Assembly (NCBI RefSeq): GCF_018967645.1
Contig: NZ_JAHLZF010000001.1
Span: forward strand, 124,001-188,000
DNA from: Allobacillus halotolerans
GTDB lineage: Bacteria > Bacillota > Bacilli > Bacillales > Alkalibacillaceae
Length of the DNA stretch: 64,000 nucleotides
Reading direction: 5' to 3'
A program made the position numbers and the translations under genes. This document shows positions 28,669-37,251 of this stretch, piece by piece (the first letter of the stretch is position 1; each line of letters starts with the position of its first letter). Below the pieces are notes generated by a model. That model saw only the letters and a program-made list of their open reading frames with translations, was not told the origin of the DNA and did no database searches.

Positions 28669-29430
28669 TTATTTAACATTTTGTTTTGAGAGGGCAATCA
28701 ATTGTTTAACTTCATGCGGCGTAAGCTTTCTATATTCTCCTGTTGGCAAGTTGCCTAAACTTAAGCTACCAAACCGATCGCGTTTCAACTTTTCCACACG
28801 GTATCCAAGTGCTTCAAACATTCTGCGTACTTGTCGATTTTTTCCTTGATGTAAGGTAAGTTCGACAATACTTTTACCTTCCTTTACTTCTTTCCCTTTT
28901 TTTACATTACTGTCTATGATCCTTGCCTTCACACATTTTAATCGCTCGCCTTGGTCAACGATTCCTTTTTTAAGCTTCGTAAGCTCTTCTTTAGAAACGA
29001 GTCCATTAACTTTTGCTACATACACCTTGTCCATTTGATATTTAGGGTGAATGAGTCGTTGGGTAAACTCACCGTCATTTGTCAACAATAGTAACCCTGA
29101 CGTATCGTAATCAAGTCGACCGACCGGAAAAAGTCGTTCTTCAATTTCTTCCGGTAGTAAGTCAGTCACCACTTTCCTGTCTTTATCATCTTTTACAGCA
29201 GAAATAACACCTCGTGGTTTATTGACCATATAGTAAACCGGTTCCTCTTTTTCGAGTTCAATTTGATCAACCTCTACTCGATCAGAAGGAGAAACCTTTG
29301 TACCTAATTCGGTTACTGTTTTTCCATTCACTTTAACGCGGCCCTCTGTAATATACATTTCAGCTTTGCGTCGGGAAGTGACCCCGCTTTTTGCGATAAC
29401 TTTCTGTAGTCGTTCCATATGATTTGCCAA
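28669..29430 (-). CDS. rluB: 23S rRNA pseudouridine synthase RluB
   Basis: Makes pseudouridine in 23S rRNA helix 80. An N-terminal S4 RNA-binding domain (LQKVIAKSGVTSRRKAE) is followed by the RsuA-type catalytic domain with GRLDYDTSGLLLLTNDG, where the Asp is the nucleophile. Start is uncertain: a TTG at 29430 has AGGTGA 5 bases before it, while the conserved family start would be the ATG at 29418. It sits between spmB and resA, the B. subtilis order. Confidence 0.93.
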   Translation of the reverse strand: MANHMERLQKVIAKSGVTSRRKAEMYITEGRVKVNGKTVTELGTKVSPSDRVEVDQIELEKEEPVYYMVNKPRGVISAVKDDKDRKVVTDLLPEEIEERLFPVGRLDYDTSGLLLLTNDGEFTQRLIHPKYQMDKVYVAKVNGLVSKEELTKLKKGIVDQGERLKCVKARIIDSNVKKGKEVKEGKSIVELTLHQGKNRQVRRMFEALGYRVEKLKRDRFGSLSLGNLPTGEYRKLTPHEVKQLIALSKQNVK

Positions 29431-29660
29431 CAATCTCACCTATTTTCTTCGAAGTCTATAAGTATCTTAACATATGTACATATTTACATACGACAAAAAA
29501 GGACTCCGTTCTCAAAGACAACATAAAATGACACTAAAACGAATGGATAAAATCAAAGCCAACTTCGAACGATTAAATTGTTGGTATATAAATCATTCGC
29601 TATAAAAACACTTTTTGTTTTCAGTGCGCACTTATCAAAATTTTTGTTATCAGGACCGCG

Positions 29661-29807
29661 TCTACTACTACATTAAATCGCTATTCTTCAACGTTAATGA
29701 GAAATACTACTACATTAATTCGATTTGCTTCAACATTGATTAACAAGACTTCAACATTAACTCGGGTGACTTCAACATTAATCAGCATGGCTTCAACATT
29801 CAAGCTT
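29661..29807. repeat. Seven tandem degenerate 21-bp repeats
   Basis: Exactly periodic units start at 29661, 29682, 29703, 29724, 29745, 29766 and 29787. The shared core is CTTCAACATTAA or close variants (CTACTACATTAA in units 1 and 3), with variable flanks. They lie in the 546-bp gap between spmB and rluB; the rest of the gap holds the spmB terminator and nothing else I recognise. An incidental rightward frame across the repeats encodes a 7-residue TSTL-type period, which I take as non-coding. Confidence 0.85.
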
Positions 29808-29813
29808 TCGCAC

Positions 29814-29846
29814 ATAAAAAAACAAGCACCGACCAAAGTCAGTGCC
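29814..29846 (-). terminator. Rho-independent terminator of the dacB-spmA-spmB operon
   Basis: Stem GCACCGAC / GTCAGTGC (29826-29833 with 29838-29845, one wobble), 4-base loop, then on the minus strand TTGTTTTTTT. It lies 130 bp beyond the spmB stop. Confidence 0.85.
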
Positions 29847-29976
29847 TACTTTATTCGTATGATCATTCTTTGCCATTGAAATCGAGCTTACCTTTGATAC
29901 GCAAGTCTATGTATTTTAGCTGAATTCAACGATTCGTTTTTATTTAGATCCAGTTAATTCCATCGAATGCAATCCA

Positions 29977-30501
29977 TTAACCAAATAATAAGTAACAAAC
30001 AATTAACGAAGCAGTAATTCCGATCAAATCGGCCAACAATCCTACTTTTAACGCATCACCCATTTTTTTGATTTGAACAGCACCGAAGTAAACAGTCAAT
30101 ACATATAACGTCGTATCCGTACTCCCTTGCATGGTAGAAGCTAATTTTCCTAAAAAAGAATCAGGTCCTTCGTTTTGGATAATATCTGTCGCAACACCTA
30201 GGGAAGCTGTACCAGAGATCGGTCGAGTCAATGCTAATGGTACGATATCCGGCGGAATATGGAAAATGGACAAAATCGGTTCCAGCAGATGAACAAAAGC
30301 ATCCAATGCTCCGGAAGCACGAAAGATTGTAATGGACACGAGCATACCTAATAAGAAAGGAAGTAATGAAACAGCCATCGAGACCCCTTCCTTACCACCT
30401 TCAACAAAAGCTTCATACGTAGGTACTTTTTTATAAGTTCCATAAAGTAAAACCGATAAAATGAGGAGCGGAATAATCATGTTACTCACGTGAACAAGCA
30501 T
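29977..30501 (-). CDS. spmB: Spore maturation protein SpmB
   Basis: An integral membrane protein of 174 residues with nucleoside-recognition (Gate) domain character and about five membrane segments. SpmA and SpmB are needed for proper spore core dehydration and heat resistance in B. subtilis; the transported species is unknown. Its ATG directly follows the spmA stop with no spacer, indicating coupled translation. The conserved block TRPISGTASLGV is visible near residues 92-103. Confidence 0.94.
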   Translation of the reverse strand: MLVHVSNMIIPLLILSVLLYGTYKKVPTYEAFVEGGKEGVSMAVSLLPFLLGMLVSITIFRASGALDAFVHLLEPILSIFHIPPDIVPLALTRPISGTASLGVATDIIQNEGPDSFLGKLASTMQGSTDTTLYVLTVYFGAVQIKKMGDALKVGLLADLIGITASLIVCYLLFG

Positions 30502-31089
30502 TTATAAGCTCCTTTGTCTCCGGTAATAAAAGAAACGATCAATTAACAACGCCCCTATGGTGGATACTAATGTTGCCATAATGGTTGCTCCGACAATTTC
30601 GGTTGGTGCAATCGAATCATATTTCATCCGTATTGCAATCATGGTTGTGGGTATTAACGTAACACTGGATGTATTCAGTGCTAAAAATGTAATCATTGAT
30701 CGTGAAGCTTCCGGGCGGTCATGATTCAACTTCTTCAATGATTGCATAGCTTTTATGCCGAACGGTGTAGCGGCATGACCGAGACCAAAAATGTTTGAAG
30801 AAAAGTTCGATAAAATATAACCCATGGCGGGATGATCTCGTGGGATATCAGGAAATAATCGCTTAAATAACGGACGAAAAAGTTTTGCTAGCTTGTCCAG
30901 CAATCCTGCTTTTTCCGCTATTTGCATAAGCCCTAACCAAAATACCAAAACACTGACGAGTGTAATCGTTAAAGCAACCGCTTCTTCTGCTCCAGCGAAA
31001 ATTGCTTCGTTGACTTCTTCCATCGTTCCATTAAACAAGGCATAAATAATTCCGATTGAAGCCAGTCCTGCCCATATGATATTTACCAT
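30502..31089 (-). CDS. spmA: Spore maturation protein SpmA
   Basis: A 195-residue membrane protein partnered with SpmB, with a Gate-type domain and the conserved GLGHAATPFGIKAM block near residues 102-115. It overlaps the 3' end of dacB by 7 bases, so dacB, spmA and spmB form one coupled operon as in B. subtilis, where it is under sigma-E control in the mother cell. Confidence 0.94.
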   Translation of the reverse strand: MVNIIWAGLASIGIIYALFNGTMEEVNEAIFAGAEEAVALTITLVSVLVFWLGLMQIAEKAGLLDKLAKLFRPLFKRLFPDIPRDHPAMGYILSNFSSNIFGLGHAATPFGIKAMQSLKKLNHDRPEASRSMITFLALNTSSVTLIPTTMIAIRMKYDSIAPTEIVGATIMATLVSTIGALLIDRFFYYRRQRSL

Positions 31090-31979
31090 ATAGAAGCCCC
31101 CTGCATTTGACGGAATGTTTCGATATAGAGTTCTAGAAAATAGGAGTCACTAGCATCTGCATGAATCGGTAAATCCGGTTTTTTAGCTAATTCTTGAAAT
31201 GCATAGTCATAAAGTTTTTTATGATCATTCCAATCATCAGATGCATGAAGTGTCACAACAACAATTTCTTCTCCTTCATGCTCAGCTGTCGTGACGAGTG
31301 TTCGACCAGCTTTTTTGGTAAATCCTGTCTTCCCGCCAGTACAATATTCACCGTAAGTTGTCAGCAACTTGTTTTTGTTGAACCAATAGTAATCACCGTT
31401 TATCGGCAGGTGCTTTTCCGTTCCAAAAATCTCTCTGAAATCGTCGTTTTTATTCATTGCATGGGCTGTAATGAGCGCCATATCATATGCACTGGAATAA
31501 TGATTTTCTTCTTCTAGTCCATGTGGATTCTGAAATGAACTATTCTTCATTCCTAGCCAATCCACCGTCTCATTCATCAAGAAGGCAAACCCTTTCACAC
31601 TTCCGCCGACGTGTTCAGCGATTGCCGTTGCTGCGTCATTACCTGAACGAAGCATGAGTCCATAAATTAAGTCTTCCAATGAATATTGCTGATCTACTTC
31701 TAAATAAATCGACGATCCTTCCATCATCGATGCTTCTTTTGATATACGTACTTGGTCGTCCAAGCTGCCGTGCTCTAATGCAACAAAGGCAGTCACGATT
31801 TTGGTGATACTTGCGACGGAGGATTTTTCATTCATTTGTTTATCGTAAAGTACTTCCATCGTATTCATATCTAAAACAACAGCTTTTTCTGCAGAAATAT
31901 CAGGTGACGCATCCGTGCCGTATGGATTCACCAACATTGCTGTTACGATCAATGACAGAAAAATAGCCAGCTTTTTCAT
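31083..31979 (-). CDS. dacB: Sporulation D-alanyl-D-alanine carboxypeptidase (DacB / PBP5*)
   Basis: Trims pentapeptides of spore cortex peptidoglycan and so regulates cross-linking. A signal peptide (about 1-24) precedes the penicillin-binding transpeptidase fold with S57-ITK, S112-GN and K217-TG. The 298-residue protein ends soon after the catalytic domain, while B. subtilis DacB is about 380 residues; the C-terminal beta domain seems absent. Place and coupling to spmA support the dacB assignment. Confidence 0.92.
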   Translation of the reverse strand: MKKLAIFLSLIVTAMLVNPYGTDASPDISAEKAVVLDMNTMEVLYDKQMNEKSSVASITKIVTAFVALEHGSLDDQVRISKEASMMEGSSIYLEVDQQYSLEDLIYGLMLRSGNDAATAIAEHVGGSVKGFAFLMNETVDWLGMKNSSFQNPHGLEEENHYSSAYDMALITAHAMNKNDDFREIFGTEKHLPINGDYYWFNKNKLLTTYGEYCTGGKTGFTKKAGRTLVTTAEHEGEEIVVVTLHASDDWNDHKKLYDYAFQELAKKPDLPIHADASDSYFLELYIETFRQMQGASIW

Positions 31980-32019
31980 TGTCCAATTTCACATCCATTC
32001 ATGCTTGTCTAGTTATTTA

Positions 32020-32048
32020 TAGATATGAACTGATACTTGCTGATATGA
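32020..32048 (-). promoter_or_regulatory. Candidate sigma-E promoter of dacB-spmAB
   Basis: On the minus strand TCATATC (-35-like, 6 of 7 to the sigma-E pattern) and CATATCTA (-10-like, first four bases match CATA) are 14 bp apart, 40 bp before dacB. The -10 match is weak. Confidence 0.3.
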
Positions 32049-32156
32049 TTGCCTAATTGAAAAAAGACTGTAGCGCAAAAGGACGATCGATGGAATGGTC
32101 ATGATGGGGTAATCGGTGACTGTGAGACGTGAATGACTTTTTAGAAAGCGAACTCC

Positions 32157-32206
32157 ACAAAAAAACCCGAACTAAGATCACTTGGTAACTGTCTTAGTTC
32201 GGGTTT
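32157..32206 (-). terminator. Rho-independent terminator of scpA-scpB-ypuI
   Basis: A 15-bp stem (32163-32177 with 32192-32206) followed by seven T residues on the minus strand, 35 bp after the ypuI stop. Confidence 0.9.
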
Positions 32207-32241
32207 ACATAAATTCTTCTTGTTGATCAAACTGTTTTAAT

Positions 32242-32709
32242 TTAAGAGATTTCTTGTGATAAATATTCTAATTGGTTTCGTAAGTCCAAAAATATCGGCT
32301 CAAGTTTCCGCGTTAATTCGTTGATTTCCTCTCCAGGATTTTCAATAAAATCAATTGCATTCTTATTTTGATAAGAAGCCCGGCTGTCCTCAAACCATAA
32401 GTCAACATTCGGTGAGAAAAAAGAATCGACACATTTTACGGAAATTCCTCTTAAGATACGATCGATGTTCTTTGCATTGATATTTTTTCCATTTGCGAAT
32501 GGATAAATCGCCCTCTTACCTTCTGTTGAATAGGCTTCTAGCAGTCTGAATTGTTTAATGACTTGTTGAATATATTCTTTTCTTAATTCCTTATTTCCAT
32601 TAACCAAGTGTTCGGCAGAATGATGATTATGAAAGTCTTCTAAAATATTCTCTATACGTCCAAGCTCGTCAAAAACTTTTTGTGCTTGTGACTTTCTTCC
32701 TGTACGCAT
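32242..32709 (-). CDS. ypuI: YpuI-like protein (DUF3907)
   Basis: A soluble, mainly helical protein of 155 residues without recognisable catalytic motifs, resembling the DUF3907 family. It lies 24 bp after scpB and before dacB, the same place as B. subtilis ypuI. It may be slightly shorter than the B. subtilis form. No biochemical function is known; a terminator at 32157-32206 separates it from the dacB operon. Confidence 0.85.
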   Translation of the reverse strand: MRTGRKSQAQKVFDELGRIENILEDFHNHHSAEHLVNGNKELRKEYIQQVIKQFRLLEAYSTEGKRAIYPFANGKNINAKNIDRILRGISVKCVDSFFSPNVDLWFEDSRASYQNKNAIDFIENPGEEINELTRKLEPIFLDLRNQLEYLSQEIS

Positions 32710-32733
32710 TGGTTGGTAGGGACCCCCTTAATA

Positions 32734-33324
32734 TTATTGAGCTGCCTTTTCGTTCTCTTCAGCCAGTTCATTAAAAAATAAGTCTGATTCCAGTAATGCT
32801 TCGTCTAAATCCTCTTCCGTTAATGGTGGTAAATCATCTAACGAAGTTAATCCGAAGAATGTCAAAAATTCTCTTGTTGTTTGATAAAGAATCGGTCGAC
32901 CACTTGTATCTTTTCTCCCGGCTTCCTCTATTAAATATCGAGACATTAACGTCTGAACTGGCCCATCACATTTCACACCGCGAATTTCTTCCATTTCGAC
33001 TTTTGTGATTGGTTGTTTATAAGCTATAATCGCTAATGTTTCTAAGGATGCCTGTGATAACCGCGAGGATACATTGGACTGTTGCATTTTTTCATAATAA
33101 GCAGCATGGTCTGGCTTGGTTGTCAGATAGTGGATGCCCCTTACTTCTAAAATAGATAATCCACGTTGTCCATGTTCATAGTCATATTTTAATTCGTTTA
33201 TTAATAATTTAATAGCATCCTCATCTATATCAAGAATATTCTTGATTTGTTTATTTGATAACCCCTCATCACCGGAAACAAACAACAAACCTTCCAGGAC
33301 ACCTTTCATTTCATTTAACTCCAT
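32734..33324 (-). CDS. scpB: Segregation and condensation protein B
   Basis: Winged-helix kleisin-associated subunit of the SMC-ScpAB condensin, needed for chromosome segregation. Two winged-helix domains span about residues 1-75 and 90-165; the conserved block LETLAIIAYKQPITK...IRGV is seen near 94-118. Length 196 residues. It overlaps scpA by 10 bases, giving translational coupling that would keep the two subunits in ratio. Confidence 0.96.
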   Translation of the reverse strand: MELNEMKGVLEGLLFVSGDEGLSNKQIKNILDIDEDAIKLLINELKYDYEHGQRGLSILEVRGIHYLTTKPDHAAYYEKMQQSNVSSRLSQASLETLAIIAYKQPITKVEMEEIRGVKCDGPVQTLMSRYLIEEAGRKDTSGRPILYQTTREFLTFFGLTSLDDLPPLTEEDLDEALLESDLFFNELAEENEKAAQ

Positions 33325-34073
33325 TGAATTTCCCCCGTTAGCTGGACCGTAATTGAGTCGAAGTTTTGGTTTTGAATACAGGTGACTTGCATGCTTTTCA
33401 TTAATTCCAAGATCGCGAGAAATGTCGCAACAACTTCTGCTCTTTTTTGATAAGAGAAAAGTTCATCAAAGGATTTTTTACCATGGTGGTCATTTAATGC
33501 ATTTAAAACTTCATCCATTCTTTTCTCAATCGAGATTTCCTGTCTCTGTACAGTTGTTTCCATTGGAGCTAATAATTGTTTTCTGCGTAACACTTTTTGA
33601 AAAGCTTGTGTCAGATCAACAATATCTAGTTCATTACTTCTTTCGACTTTTATTTCGCTTTGATAAACGGAAAGGTCAGTGGCCGGTCGCATGTGCGTCC
33701 GAAAATGTTCCTGCTCTCTTTCTTTTAGTCCAGCGGCTGCTTCCTTAAACTTACGGTATTCAATCAGTTTAGCAATTAGCTCATCTCGTAAGTCCTCTTC
33801 ATACTCGTCCTCCATTTCCACTTCTTGCTTCGGCAAAAGCATTTGACTCTTGATCGCAAGCAATGTTGCGGCCATGACCAAGTATTCACTGGCAATGTCC
33901 AACTGCAGTTCTTGCATTGTACGTATGTAATTCATGTATTGGTCTGCGACATCCTTTAAAGGAACCTCATATATATCGATTTCATATTGATTAACTAAAT
34001 GCAATAATAAATCTAAAGGACCTTCAAAGGTATCGAATTTCACTTGATAAGTATGGTTATTGGACAAATGCAT
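33315..34073 (-). CDS. scpA: Segregation and condensation protein A (kleisin)
   Basis: Kleisin that bridges SMC heads in condensin. The family signature F-EGPLDLLLHLV lies near the N-terminus (SMC-neck binding), and the C-terminal winged helix (about 175-250) binds the SMC cap. The open frame reaches 34223, but the conserved start is the ATG at 34073 (MHLSNNHTYQVKF), giving 252 residues; the upstream extension overlaps the divergent ypuF gene. Its ribosome site (AAAGAG) is weak. Confidence 0.95.
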   Translation of the reverse strand: MHLSNNHTYQVKFDTFEGPLDLLLHLVNQYEIDIYEVPLKDVADQYMNYIRTMQELQLDIASEYLVMAATLLAIKSQMLLPKQEVEMEDEYEEDLRDELIAKLIEYRKFKEAAAGLKEREQEHFRTHMRPATDLSVYQSEIKVERSNELDIVDLTQAFQKVLRRKQLLAPMETTVQRQEISIEKRMDEVLNALNDHHGKKSFDELFSYQKRAEVVATFLAILELMKSMQVTCIQNQNFDSITVQLTGEIQWS

Positions 34074-34154
34074 CACTCTTTCGTGACCGACAGTGTATAT
34101 TGAGATTCTATCAAATTTTCGAATGAAAGGGAATAACAATAAGGGAGACGGCCT

Positions 34155-34631
34155 ATGTATCCGAAACAATTTCTTGAATATCTTTACGAATTCCATTATA
34201 CAAGAGACTATTTTGAGTGTCATGAGGTGTTAGAGGATTTTTGGAAAAACAAGACGGAAATGAAACGAGATTCGGTTTGGACTGGGTTGATTCAATTAGC
34301 TGTCAGCTTATATCATTACAGGCGTGGGAATATGGTAGGTGCAAAAAAATTAATCGATCGTTGCAATGAAAAGTTAATGGAGCATCCAGATGAGTTAGAT
34401 TGCTTAGGCTTGTCTAACCGCGAACTACTCACACTCGTATCAGATCTTCAATATAATATTGATGCCAATGTGCCGTACAAAAGTGTTGACTTACCAATCG
34501 CCAGTGAAAAATTAAAAGAAAAACTCCAACACTTCGCCATTCAAAAAAATGAGCACACGGAATATGCTTATCAGGTTACCGACGAGCGAGTCATCCACCG
34601 TCACCTCAAAGAATTTCGTAATGATCATTAA
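34155..34631 (+). CDS. ypuF: DUF309 family protein YpuF
   Basis: A small, helical, soluble protein of 158 residues of the DUF309 family. The family block YTRDYFECHEVLEDFW (about 16-31) and WTGLIQLAVSLYHYRRGN (about 43-60) are clear. Function unknown. It is divergent from scpA with an 81-bp shared promoter region. AGGGAG precedes the ATG by 7 bases. In B. subtilis it lies between ribT and scpA, as here, though here it faces away from scpA. Confidence 0.88.
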   Translation: MYPKQFLEYLYEFHYTRDYFECHEVLEDFWKNKTEMKRDSVWTGLIQLAVSLYHYRRGNMVGAKKLIDRCNEKLMEHPDELDCLGLSNRELLTLVSDLQYNIDANVPYKSVDLPIASEKLKEKLQHFAIQKNEHTEYAYQVTDERVIHRHLKEFRNDH

Positions 34632-34735
34632 GTCTTCGATATTCCACACATTTGTAAACGTCATTTGAGTATGCGATTCTCATTCATCTTTTCCTGAAAT
34701 TCTCACACTCATTTCTCTACTTTTTCCTGTATAAA

Positions 34736-34784
34736 AACAAACTGCCCATCCTACTCATTACTCGAGTGAATTGGGCAGTTTATT
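34736..34784. terminator. Bidirectional terminator between ypuF and ribT
   Basis: Stem AAACTGCCCA / TGGGCAGTTT (34739-34748 with 34772-34781), 23-base loop. It lies between convergent genes and touches the ribT stop codon. Confidence 0.7.
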
Positions 34785-35131
34785 TATTCTTCTTCTTTAC
34801 AAGCTTCGAAAAATTCATTGGTGAATTCATTACCGCACACATCGCGTTCCTCATAAAGCTCTTTAACTGCTTGAACCATCTTCTTGCCAATTCCTTGGTT
34901 TCGATACGATGGATTAACGCTAATATGTTGGACGACAACTTTTTCGTCTTCCAGGCGGACACCAATTGTCCCTAGAACCTCTTCCTCTTTCCACAAGTAC
35001 AATTGCCAATTCTCATTACTTTCATATTCATTGATTGTTTCTTGTAGTTTCTTTACTTTTTTTTCTTCGGGCATAAAGGAAAGAAGACCCATGGCAATTT
35101 TTTCAAAACTTTTCTTAAACTTGATTAACAT
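34784..35131 (-). CDS. ribT: GNAT acetyltransferase-like protein RibT
   Basis: A 115-residue GNAT-fold protein with the acetyl-CoA motif A visible as VNPSYRNQGIGKKMV (about 73-87). It resembles B. subtilis RibT, the last gene of the riboflavin operon, whose substrate is not established. Here it stands alone: no ribD, ribE, ribBA or ribH gene and no FMN riboswitch is found between it and ppiB. It is flanked by a terminator and a 158-bp gap, so it should be transcribed from its own promoter. Confidence 0.82.
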   Translation of the reverse strand: MLIKFKKSFEKIAMGLLSFMPEEKKVKKLQETINEYESNENWQLYLWKEEEVLGTIGVRLEDEKVVVQHISVNPSYRNQGIGKKMVQAVKELYEERDVCGNEFTNEFFEACKEEE

Positions 35132-35289
35132 ATTAACCCCTCTTTAACAAAAGGATTTCTCTTTCAATCCTTCAATCTTTGAGAATTCTATGAATTACAA
35201 TTCACTGAAAAATTCACAAAAAAAGTTTGTCGAGTAGTAATAGTAACACCATTTTATCCCAAAAATCAAGATTCAATACGATTGATGTT

Positions 35290-35721
35290 CTATTCTTCGA
35301 TCGTCACCTTCTGCATCACATCGCCGACTTTTACTCGGTCTACAACGTCCATGCCTTCAACCACTTTTCCGAATACGGTATGAACACCGTCTAAATGAGG
35401 TTGAGCTTCAAAACAAATGAAGAACTGGCTTCCACCTGTATCTTTACCGGCATGTGCCATGGATAAAGAACCTCTCTCATGTTTATTCGGATTTCCTTCC
35501 GTTTCACATTTAATCGTATATCCTGGACCGCCTGTTCCATTACCATTTGGGTCGCCACCCTGAATGACGAATCCTGGAATCACTCGGTGGAACGTTAAAC
35601 CATCATAAAAATTCTTTTTTGCTAAGCTGACGAAGTTTTCAACCGTTCCTGGAGCATCTTCTTCAAATAAATCGATCTTAATTTGTTCACCGTTTTCAAA
35701 TTGAATTGTTGCTTTTTTCAT
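35290..35721 (-). CDS. ppiB: Peptidyl-prolyl cis-trans isomerase (cyclophilin) PpiB
   Basis: A cytoplasmic cyclophilin of 143 residues that speeds proline isomerisation in protein folding. The cyclophilin signature [17 protein letters not shown] is near residues 44-60, and [13 protein letters not shown] lies near 87-99. It has no signal peptide. It is 20 bp after lysA; in B. subtilis ppiB is also in this neighbourhood. Confidence 0.96.
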   Translation of the reverse strand: MKKATIQFENGEQIKIDLFEEDAPGTVENFVSLAKKNFYDGLTFHRVIPGFVIQGGDPNGNGTGGPGYTIKCETEGNPNKHERGSLSMAHAGKDTGGSQFFICFEAQPHLDGVHTVFGKVVEGMDVVDRVKVGDVMQKVTIEE

Positions 35722-35741
35722 TGTTTATTCCTCCAATTCGT

Positions 35742-37019
35742 TTATTCATAGCTTAAATCAAATCGAGTTAAATCCGTGTATTTTTCACGTTGGACAACGA
35801 GCTGATCTTTTCCATCTTCAACAAACACAACCGCAGCTTTAGGAAAGCGGTTATAATGGCTTGCCATTGCATACCCGTAAGCACCTGTAGAAAACACAGC
35901 TAAGTAGTCACCGGATTCGATTGTCGGGGTCTTCAAGTCCCAGATAAGCATATCACCAGACTCACAACATTTACCAGCAATTGATACTTCTTCGGACAAC
36001 GGTTCATTTATTTTATTTGCGACAACCGCTTGATACTTAGCTTGGTAAAGTGCCGGGCGAATATTATCTGTCATGCCACCGTCTACGGACGCATATTTTC
36101 GAACGTTCTCAACTTCCTTCAATGATCCGACAGTATATAATGTTGTTCCAGCATCGCCGACAATAGACCTGCCTGGTTCAATCCAAATTTCTGGGATGGC
36201 TAAATTCAACCTTTGTGCTTCCATTTTGACACAATCTGTCAATGTAACAACATATTGATTCAAAGGCAACGGTTGATCGCTCTCCGTATACTTAATGCCG
36301 AACCCTCCGCCCAGATTGACAACTTCGGCATCGTATTGAAATTGTTTTTTCCAATGATCAAGTAATTGAAAGAGCTTTTTAATCGCCATTTCAAAACCCG
36401 TTGTCTCAAATATTTGGGATCCAATATGTGAGTGAATTCCTAACACATGGAATCGTGGATGATTAAGTAGTCGTTTCAATGCCTCGTCAGCTTGGTCACT
36501 ATTCAAATCAAAACCAAACTTGGAGTCTTCTTGACCAGTCAATATATAATCATGTGTATGTGCTTCAATTCCTGGCGTGACTCGAAGCAATACTTCCACA
36601 GCTGTATCTTTTTCCTCAAGCAAAGCTTCCAACAAAGAGATTTCATAAAAATTGTCAACGACAATACAACCGATCCCACTCTCAATTGCCATTTTTAACT
36701 CATCTTCGCTTTTGTTGTTTCCATGCATATGAATTTTTTCTACAGGAAAACCAGCTTCTAATGCAGTATGTAATTCTCCTTGAGAAACGACATCCAAGCT
36801 TAGTTTCTCTTGCTTTGCTACTTGAAGCATTGCTATAGAAGAAAAGGCCTTACTCGCATATGCGACCTGAAAAGGAATCCCCGATTCTTCAAAAGTTCTG
36901 ACAAAAGCACGAGCATTTTCTCTAATCTTTTTAACGTCATAGACAAACAAAGGTGTCCCATACTTCTCGATCAAATCGATTGAATCAATACCACCAATAT
37001 GCAAATGGTTATTACTCAT
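35742..37019 (-). CDS. lysA: Diaminopimelate decarboxylase
   Basis: PLP enzyme for the last step of lysine synthesis, meso-diaminopimelate to lysine. The alanine-racemase-like barrel has the PLP lysine in YASKAFSS (about residue 57), the glycine-rich phosphate loop NLGGGFGIKY near 234, and C-terminal CESGDML with the active-site Cys of the dimer partner. Length 425 residues. It follows the spoVA operon as in B. subtilis. No lysine riboswitch is seen in the 230 bp upstream. Confidence 0.97.
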   Translation of the reverse strand: MSNNHLHIGGIDSIDLIEKYGTPLFVYDVKKIRENARAFVRTFEESGIPFQVAYASKAFSSIAMLQVAKQEKLSLDVVSQGELHTALEAGFPVEKIHMHGNNKSEDELKMAIESGIGCIVVDNFYEISLLEALLEEKDTAVEVLLRVTPGIEAHTHDYILTGQEDSKFGFDLNSDQADEALKRLLNHPRFHVLGIHSHIGSQIFETTGFEMAIKKLFQLLDHWKKQFQYDAEVVNLGGGFGIKYTESDQPLPLNQYVVTLTDCVKMEAQRLNLAIPEIWIEPGRSIVGDAGTTLYTVGSLKEVENVRKYASVDGGMTDNIRPALYQAKYQAVVANKINEPLSEEVSIAGKCCESGDMLIWDLKTPTIESGDYLAVFSTGAYGYAMASHYNRFPKAAVVFVEDGKDQLVVQREKYTDLTRFDLSYE

Positions 37020-37051
37020 TAATTATCTCACCTTTTCTCTTTGAAGCAAAG

Positions 37052-37080
37052 CTAATAAAAATAACTTATCACAAGTTACA
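37052..37080 (-). terminator. Weak hairpin terminator upstream of lysA
   Basis: Stem TAACTT / AAGTTA (37062-37067 with 37073-37078) followed on the minus strand by ATTTTTATT. Possibly a second stop for spoVA read-through or a leader structure of lysA. Confidence 0.35.
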
Positions 37081-37155
37081 CACACTTTTCAATTTTAATA
37101 CTACATTTTTATGACAACTATTGATGACGGTTGGTGTTTTGGCGAAAGAATCAAG

Positions 37156-37204
37156 TAACACCCGTATGACGATTAAGATCGATTAATCATCGTACGGGTG
37201 TCAA
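37156..37204 (-). terminator. Hairpin downstream of spoVAF
   Basis: Outer stem ACACCCGTA / TACGGGTGT (37158-37166 with 37193-37201) encloses a second pairing (GATTAA / TTAATC). There is no clear T-run, so this may be a 3' stabilising structure rather than an efficient terminator. Confidence 0.5.
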
Positions 37205-37251
37205 ACATTTGTAAAACTATATCCCAATCACTTGATTTAACAACTTTTTTA

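Noticed and set aside
29697-29879. 60-residue rightward frame over the 21-bp repeats
   Set aside because: Its TSTL-type 7-residue period is a direct result of the 21-bp DNA repeat; it has no clear ribosome site and runs into the spmB terminator.
35132-35289. FMN riboswitch upstream of ribT
   Set aside because: The 158 bp is A/T-rich without the conserved stem sequences of that element.
37020-37251. Lysine riboswitch upstream of lysA
   Set aside because: The gap holds only two simple hairpins; none of the conserved helices of an L-box could be laid out.
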